Shown in pieces: positions 6,010 to 10,085 of a stretch of DNA of 10,085 bases. The DNA lies in contig JADGED010000077.1 of NCBI GenBank assembly GCA_016744555.1, positions 291 through 10,375 of the forward strand, written 5' to 3'. Within the stretch, counting starts at the first letter, position 1; each line of letters opens with the position of its first letter. This stretch comes from Desulfuromonadaceae bacterium. Its GTDB lineage: Bacteria > Desulfobacterota > Desulfuromonadia > Desulfuromonadales > Geopsychrobacteraceae. Made by a program: the position numbers and the translations under genes. The notes below the pieces were generated by a model that did no database searches, was not told the origin of the DNA, and saw only the letters and a list, made by a program, of their open reading frames with translations.

Positions 6010-6039
6010 AAAGCCCCACCGGTTTTCCGGTGGGGCTTT
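6010..6039. terminator. Strong bidirectional intrinsic terminator
   Basis: A perfect 13-bp stem (6010-6022 with 6027-6039), with the GC-rich core GCCCCACCGG, encloses a TTTT loop. On the minus strand the stem is followed by a T-run (CTTTTTG), and on the plus strand by CTTTCCTATTT. It sits between two convergent genes, 37 nt after the CoA-transferase stop and about 80 nt after the stop of the MshQ-like gene, and should serve both. Confidence 0.92.
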
Positions 6040-6059
6040 CCTATTTCAACTTTGGTGCC

Positions 6060-6075
6060 ACGTTGCATGCAACGT
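6060..6075. repeat. 16-bp perfect palindrome between convergent genes
   Basis: ACGTTGCATGCAACGT is a perfect loop-free palindrome lying between the terminator and the end of the MshQ-like gene. No T-run follows on either strand. It could be a protein-binding site or a remnant of a repeat family; nothing in the window decides this. Confidence 0.5.
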
Positions 6076-6120
6076 CTCCGATGCAGTATGGTTAGTCACC
6101 TACAGATCCAGTCCATAATA

Positions 6121-9100
6121 TTACCGCCAAGTAGTTTCCCGCAAATAGATAATATGCTTATTCCCTTTATAAATGCCAAAAGTTGCACGAGCTTTAGGGT
6201 TTACATTGCCTACTCCAGTCCAATCAAACTGCAAATAAGTTGGCACCATTAATTCGACATCCACCCAACCATCACCTCCTGCACCCGGGGCACTAAATTC
6301 AAGATCGCCCATACCGGCTCCTAAGGGTTGGTTATTTATCGTAGCACTGGTATTCAATATACCCTTGACTAAAATTGGATTACTACCATTAATAGCCGTT
6401 TCTAGACTACTATCTAAACGTAACTCAGACTCAGAAAAACGACTACAACTATCGAAAACATTAGGGACAAAAGCCGAACCACTCCAATACTCAGCCTGCA
6501 TTGCCATAGGCAGATCTAGCAGTTCAGAACCGTGGCTGTTTTGCAAACTTAAGCGACCATAGCCAATGATTGTTGCCGGAGCAGCCAAGCTTAAATCCAA
6601 ACTACTATCACCATCAACATCGAGGTTTGGCGAAGCAATCTCAACTCCATCACCATCCTGCACAAAAACACCGAACCGAGTACTAGCATAAGGTCCATCT
6701 AGGGTTGCCAAGCGATCAACATTCAAGGCGACAAGGAATCCACCTACGCCATTAGCCCATGCTGAATTCTGGCTAGCAATTTGGAGGTCTAACCGTGAGC
6801 TAAGGTTAGTAATCGTTCCAGCAGCATCATTTGCTGCCCCAATAGTATAAACAATAGGTGATGGCTGTGAATCGGTTCCATCAAACTTTGCGAAACTTCC
6901 TGCATAATTTGTAGTTATCACTCCAGCACTATTATACGCCGTAAGGTCGTAATCAAAATTCAAGGTTTCATCCATATAGGTAAACGAAGATGCCGGGCTA
7001 CAACTTAGTCCGCTACGATTGGTAAGTATTCCTGGCGTTAAGGTAAAATAAGCAGGGACAAAACGTCCAACCGAGGTACTAGTGCCAGAAATATCCATAC
7101 CGCTACCTAGATAATTTACAGATTGACCCTGTATAGAAAAATTACCCACCTCACTGTAAGTCAAATTTGCCGGATTAGAAGCTCCAGAACTGAACCCATT
7201 AGAAGAAAGCGAACCGTTACCCAGTGTGCCAAGTGTACCGGTTGCCGGAGCAATAGCACTCAAAACAGTATCGGCGGAAAAATTTGGAGTAATAGTGCCA
7301 TCAGCACAAACAGCTTGCACAGTAACGGCAAAATTATCGCCTGCAGTAGCTATTGGCGTTCCACTGCTACCACCATTATTCAGGATACTACTAATTTCGA
7401 AATGATCTGGTGCAACGACAAACGCTTGAGAAGTACTCCCTACCATAATCAATCCGGCTTCGTCCCCGCCACCTTGCAAACGAGCATGCAGGTTGAGGCT
7501 ACCAGCATCGGCATAATTTAACGCAAAAGAGCCAGTTGCATCATCATCAAAACTAATACTTACATCTTCCCCAGGGCTGGCAGAGGTTAGAGCTACTGTA
7601 TCAACCTGCGGTATCGTACTTCCACTAGAAGGATTCACATAATCAAACCAAAAGCCAACATCACGCGTTGTTCCGGCAAAGCTGTCATCACCGACACAGA
7701 GTTCAGTGGTTTCATTAATACGTACAGCTTGAATTGAACCGTTTAAATCTGCACACGAACGGCCATCCGCAACTGAAATTAAAAAGCCACTATCATGGAA
7801 GGTCATTACACAACTACTGCCATTACCGTTATCACAACTTAAACTATTAATAGCTACTGGATCAGCACTGACGATATCAAAAGTAACGTTTTCGTCATCT
7901 GTATGCTTAAGACTTAACGAAACTTCACCATTGGCAGGAAAAGTTACCGCTTGAGTAGTTCCATCCAACCAGCCGATATCGGCTAGAGTAATAGTCGCCG
8001 TCCCACTATAAACCGTACTGCAATCGACATTGGCACATGCTCTAAGAGTAACGGTTTCAGCCGCACAAGTAAGGCCGTTGCCATCATGAACAATTTCATA
8101 ATGGTCGATACCTCCACCGATGGTGCCACATTCAGTTGCAGTAAGGACAAAATTATTGATTGAGTGGATATTGTTGGCCCCACCAGTTGACCCGGTCAAA
8201 CTCACCTGAAAGTTTTCTGGTGCCGCAGCACTTTGGGTTACATCGACCCAATCAAGATGTGCAACATAACCACTGCCAGTGTCACGCTCGACCTTTATTA
8301 AGGTTTTATTGTTTCTGGTATCGATCGAAAAACGATATCTGTGACCGGGAGCGGGGTTTGAGGAAGAGGTATCGTCAATACCGGGAGACAAATTGCCTGT
8401 TCCAGCAAGGTAATTATAACCGGCTTCACCAGTACCATTACCGCGCACCGAAATGGAATCCAAGGTACGGCCAATTCCACCATTACGCCCTTCTGTTGCC
8501 GCCGAGAAGTTACCGTACTCGTCAATACCGAACCCTAACCAGCCTCCAGCGAAGCCATCAATACCGGAACGGTTTGCATAACCTAAAGAACCTCCATAGG
8601 CCCCGGCAACGGCATCGACACTAGCATCTGACAACACTAAAACAATTCCATCCGCTCCATTACCATCATAGGCATAGTGATCAAATTCAATTTCCACATA
8701 ATTATCTTGAGCGGGGAATGCCCCCTCTAAATTTACACCACTGGCAATGCTACCACCCGTATCAGTGAGAACCATCCTACCAGCGGATATTTGCGGTGTG
8801 AAATTTTCCTGCTTGATGATAGCCCAGCTACTACCTAAACTGCTACGCTCAAAATTGTCATCAAAACATGAACCACAAGGCATACAGATTCTTGCAGAGC
8901 CATCATAACCAGCACCTAACTCAATATTATTTTGCCGAATACCATCTATTTCTGACGATGTTAATGCGCCATCAAAGATCAAAACCTCGTCGAGTGCCCC
9001 ATTAAACCTGTTTGAAGTTTCTCCATTATCTGTTTCACCACCAATGGAAGCAACTCCTGCATCAGTGCCTAGCGCACCAGTAATATCCATGCTTTTATGA

Positions 9101-10085
9101 TCTAGCTGCGTTCCATCCTCGCTGTAGATATAAAGATGACGCTTACCTTCTACAGTATCTGCTACAGCAGCAACAAAGTACCAAGTATTATTTCCAACGA
9201 CTGCGTCGGTATCAATAATACCGCTATTAGGCTGATTACGATGATAAAAACGAACCCTCCCAGTGCCACCATCGCCCACACTTACCGCATACCCACCTGA
9301 ATTATTCTCATCGTCTGCAAAAATCCTCTGCCCGCTTTCAGTTCGGTCAGCAGTTTTAAACCAAGCAGTGATGGTGAATGAGTCGGTTAAATTTGGAAAA
9401 TTTTCAACCTCGATATAATCTTCATTACCATTAAAGGAAGCGCCGCGACACAATTTAGCTGCATCAAACGATGATTCAATGTCACCAATGATTGCACCTG
9501 AATAATTATTACCGCTAGTATCATTAACTCCGGACTCTAAATCACATCCATCTAGTCGGTATTCTGCAATAAGATTAAGCGATGAAATGTTTGGATTTAA
9601 TACAAAGGAAAGGTTATCGACATAACCATCAGCATCCCTCCAACTAGAACTTCCATCTATAATTACAGCTATTTGTATTTGACTGGTATTTGACGGAACA
9701 CTACCCTGCACATCAAAAGTAATCATTTCTTGATCTGAGGTGAAAGCCCCCGTAGCTGCCGTACCAACTTCAGCACCGTTGGCATCTATGAAAATCGCTT
9801 GCACATCAACTGTGTCACCATCTCCATAGCCACCATGGTAACCACTAAGTTCAAAAGCTATTTCACCACTATTAATTCTATCCGTAAGGTCACGAACATT
9901 TATTGTTTGACTAACAGTGACATCTCCGCTGGTTCCATAAAAGAAATAATTGCCCGCACCTATTGGTGCGGCGCCAGCCCATCCTGAACTATATGGCTCT
10001 CTACTAAAACCACTACCACTTTCAGTGCTCCAAAGCGTTGTATCATTTACATCTTCTGCGGTGCTGCCCTGCAACAGATTGACGC
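6121..10085 (-). CDS. MshQ-like giant secreted protein with DUF6701 (5' end outside the window)
   Basis: The reading frame runs without a stop from the right edge to TAA at 6121-6123. A TTG at 10074 is only an internal Leu codon, since the frame continues upstream as VNLL, so the true start and signal peptide lie beyond the window. Numbering from that Leu (1,317 residues), I see four parts. Residues 1-160 are a beta-sandwich ending in DADGYVDNLSFVLN. Residues 165-385 are LamG/concanavalin-like (DSFTITAWFK, then NGALDEVLIFDGALTSSEI). Residues 404-648 are a second lectin-like domain (DDNFERSSLGSSWAI, NYVEIEFDHYAY, NGADGIVLVL), joined by a CMPCGSC linker at 397-403. From about 655 to the end is DUF6701, opening with HYEIVHDGNGLTCAAETVT and closing with ARATFGIYKGN and IIYLRE. 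This layout matches MshQ proteins that end MSHA pilus clusters, so a pilus-associated adhesin or tip role is plausible but unproven. The downstream terminator fits the last gene of a cluster. Confidence 0.85.
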   Translation of the reverse strand, partial: VNLLQGSTAEDVNDTTLWSTESGSGFSREPYSSGWAGAAPIGAGNYFFYGTSGDVTVSQTINVRDLTDRINSGEIAFELSGYHGGYGDGDTVDVQAIFIDANGAEVGTAATGAFTSDQEMITFDVQGSVPSNTSQIQIAVIIDGSSSWRDADGYVDNLSFVLNPNISSLNLIAEYRLDGCDLESGVNDTSGNNYSGAIIGDIESSFDAAKLCRGASFNGNEDYIEVENFPNLTDSFTITAWFKTADRTESGQRIFADDENNSGGYAVSVGDGGTGRVRFYHRNQPNSGIIDTDAVVGNNTWYFVAAVADTVEGKRHLYIYSEDGTQLDHKSMDITGALGTDAGVASIGGETDNGETSNRFNGALDEVLIFDGALTSSEIDGIRQNNIELGAGYDGSARICMPCGSCFDDNFERSSLGSSWAIIKQENFTPQISAGRMVLTDTGGSIASGVNLEGAFPAQDNYVEIEFDHYAYDGNGADGIVLVLSDASVDAVAGAYGGSLGYANRSGIDGFAGGWLGFGIDEYGNFSAATEGRNGGIGRTLDSISVRGNGTGEAGYNYLAGTGNLSPGIDDTSSSNPAPGHRYRFSIDTRNNKTLIKVERDTGSGYVAHLDWVDVTQSAAAPENFQVSLTGSTGGANNIHSINNFVLTATECGTIGGGIDHYEIVHDGNGLTCAAETVTLRACANVDCSTVYSGTATITLADIGWLDGTTQAVTFPANGEVSLSLKHTDDENVTFDIVSADPVAINSLSCDNGNGSSCVMTFHDSGFLISVADGRSCADLNGSIQAVRINETTELCVGDDSFAGTTRDVGFWFDYVNPSSGSTIPQVDTVALTSASPGEDVSISFDDDATGSFALNYADAGSLNLHARLQGGGDEAGLIMVGSTSQAFVVAPDHFEISSILNNGGSSGTPIATAGDNFAVTVQAVCADGTITPNFSADTVLSAIAPATGTLGTLGNGSLSSNGFSSGASNPANLTYSEVGNFSIQGQSVNYLGSGMDISGTSTSVGRFVPAYFTLTPGILTNRSGLSCSPASSFTYMDETLNFDYDLTAYNSAGVITTNYAGSFAKFDGTDSQPSPIVYTIGAANDAAGTITNLSSRLDLQIASQNSAWANGVGGFLVALNVDRLATLDGPYASTRFGVFVQDGDGVEIASPNLDVDGDSSLDLSLAAPATIIGYGRLSLQNSHGSELLDLPMAMQAEYWSGSAFVPNVFDSCSRFSESELRLDSSLETAINGSNPILVKGILNTSATINNQPLGAGMGDLEFSAPGAGGDGWVDVELMVPTYLQFDWTGVGNVNPKARATFGIYKGNKHIIYLRETTWR

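Noticed and set aside
8160..8624. Plus-strand open frame of 154 codons, and a similar one of 132 codons at 7123-7521
   Set aside because: Both lie wholly inside the MshQ-like gene on the other strand. Their translations are low in recognisable motifs and rich in unusual residues, as expected of antisense shadows.
10072..10074. TTG at 10072-10074 as the true start of the MshQ-like gene
   Set aside because: The frame stays open to the window edge (VNLL upstream), there is no Shine-Dalgarno before the TTG, and an exported protein of this type needs a signal peptide, which must lie further right.
1..10085. Mobile element, CRISPR array, phage defence system, or tRNA/rRNA genes
   Set aside because: I found no transposase, integrase, regularly spaced repeats, toxin-antitoxin pair, nuclease/helicase cluster or cloverleaf. 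The recognisable genes are envelope, tRNA-modification, fluoride-export and central-metabolism genes.

Overview
The window looks like chromosome of a Gram-negative, probably anaerobic bacterium. My best guess is Desulfuromonadota (the Geobacter/Desulfuromonas/Desulfuromusa side of the former Deltaproteobacteria). This is inference from the gene set: MlaA/MlaC and BamD envelope proteins, a succinate-type acetate CoA-transferase with a highly expressed look, and the DUF6701 protein that usually closes an MSHA-type pilus cluster. The DNA is moderately AT-rich throughout. I see no insertion sequence, integrase, tRNA, rRNA, CRISPR array or broken gene.

Region 1 (59-3160, minus strand) is a compact operon transcribed right to left: fluC/crcB (fluoride channel), a TerB-fold protein, mnmM (tRNA wobble-uridine methyltransferase, YtqB family), mlaA and mlaC (outer-membrane phospholipid trafficking). 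The last four genes are joined by three successive 4-nt stop/start overlaps. A near-consensus sigma-70 promoter and a hairpin-forming leader precede fluC; no fluoride riboswitch is present. The operon may continue left of base 59.

Region 2 (3215-4074, plus strand) is a BamD-type TPR lipoprotein gene transcribed divergently from the fluC operon, with its own promoter. BamD belongs to the complex that inserts beta-barrel proteins, so both sides of this divergent promoter region serve the outer membrane.

Region 3 (4170-6039, plus strand) is a single-gene unit: a good sigma-70 promoter, a leader of about 180 nt rich in palindromes and inverted repeats, a very strong ribosome binding site, an acetyl-CoA hydrolase/transferase family gene (probably succinyl-CoA:acetate CoA-transferase) and a strong terminator that should work in both directions.

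Region 4 (6121-10085, minus strand) is the 3' part of one giant gene for a secreted MshQ-like, DUF6701-containing protein. At least 1,321 residues lie in the window and the 5' end is cut off by the right edge. It carries an N-terminal jelly-roll, a LamG-like domain, a second lectin-like domain and a C-terminal DUF6701 region. It converges on region 3 and shares its terminator.

There is no defence system or mobile element here. The points most worth checking are the leader of the CoA-transferase gene, the architecture of the MshQ-like protein, and the placing of MnmM and a TerB-like protein in an mla operon.
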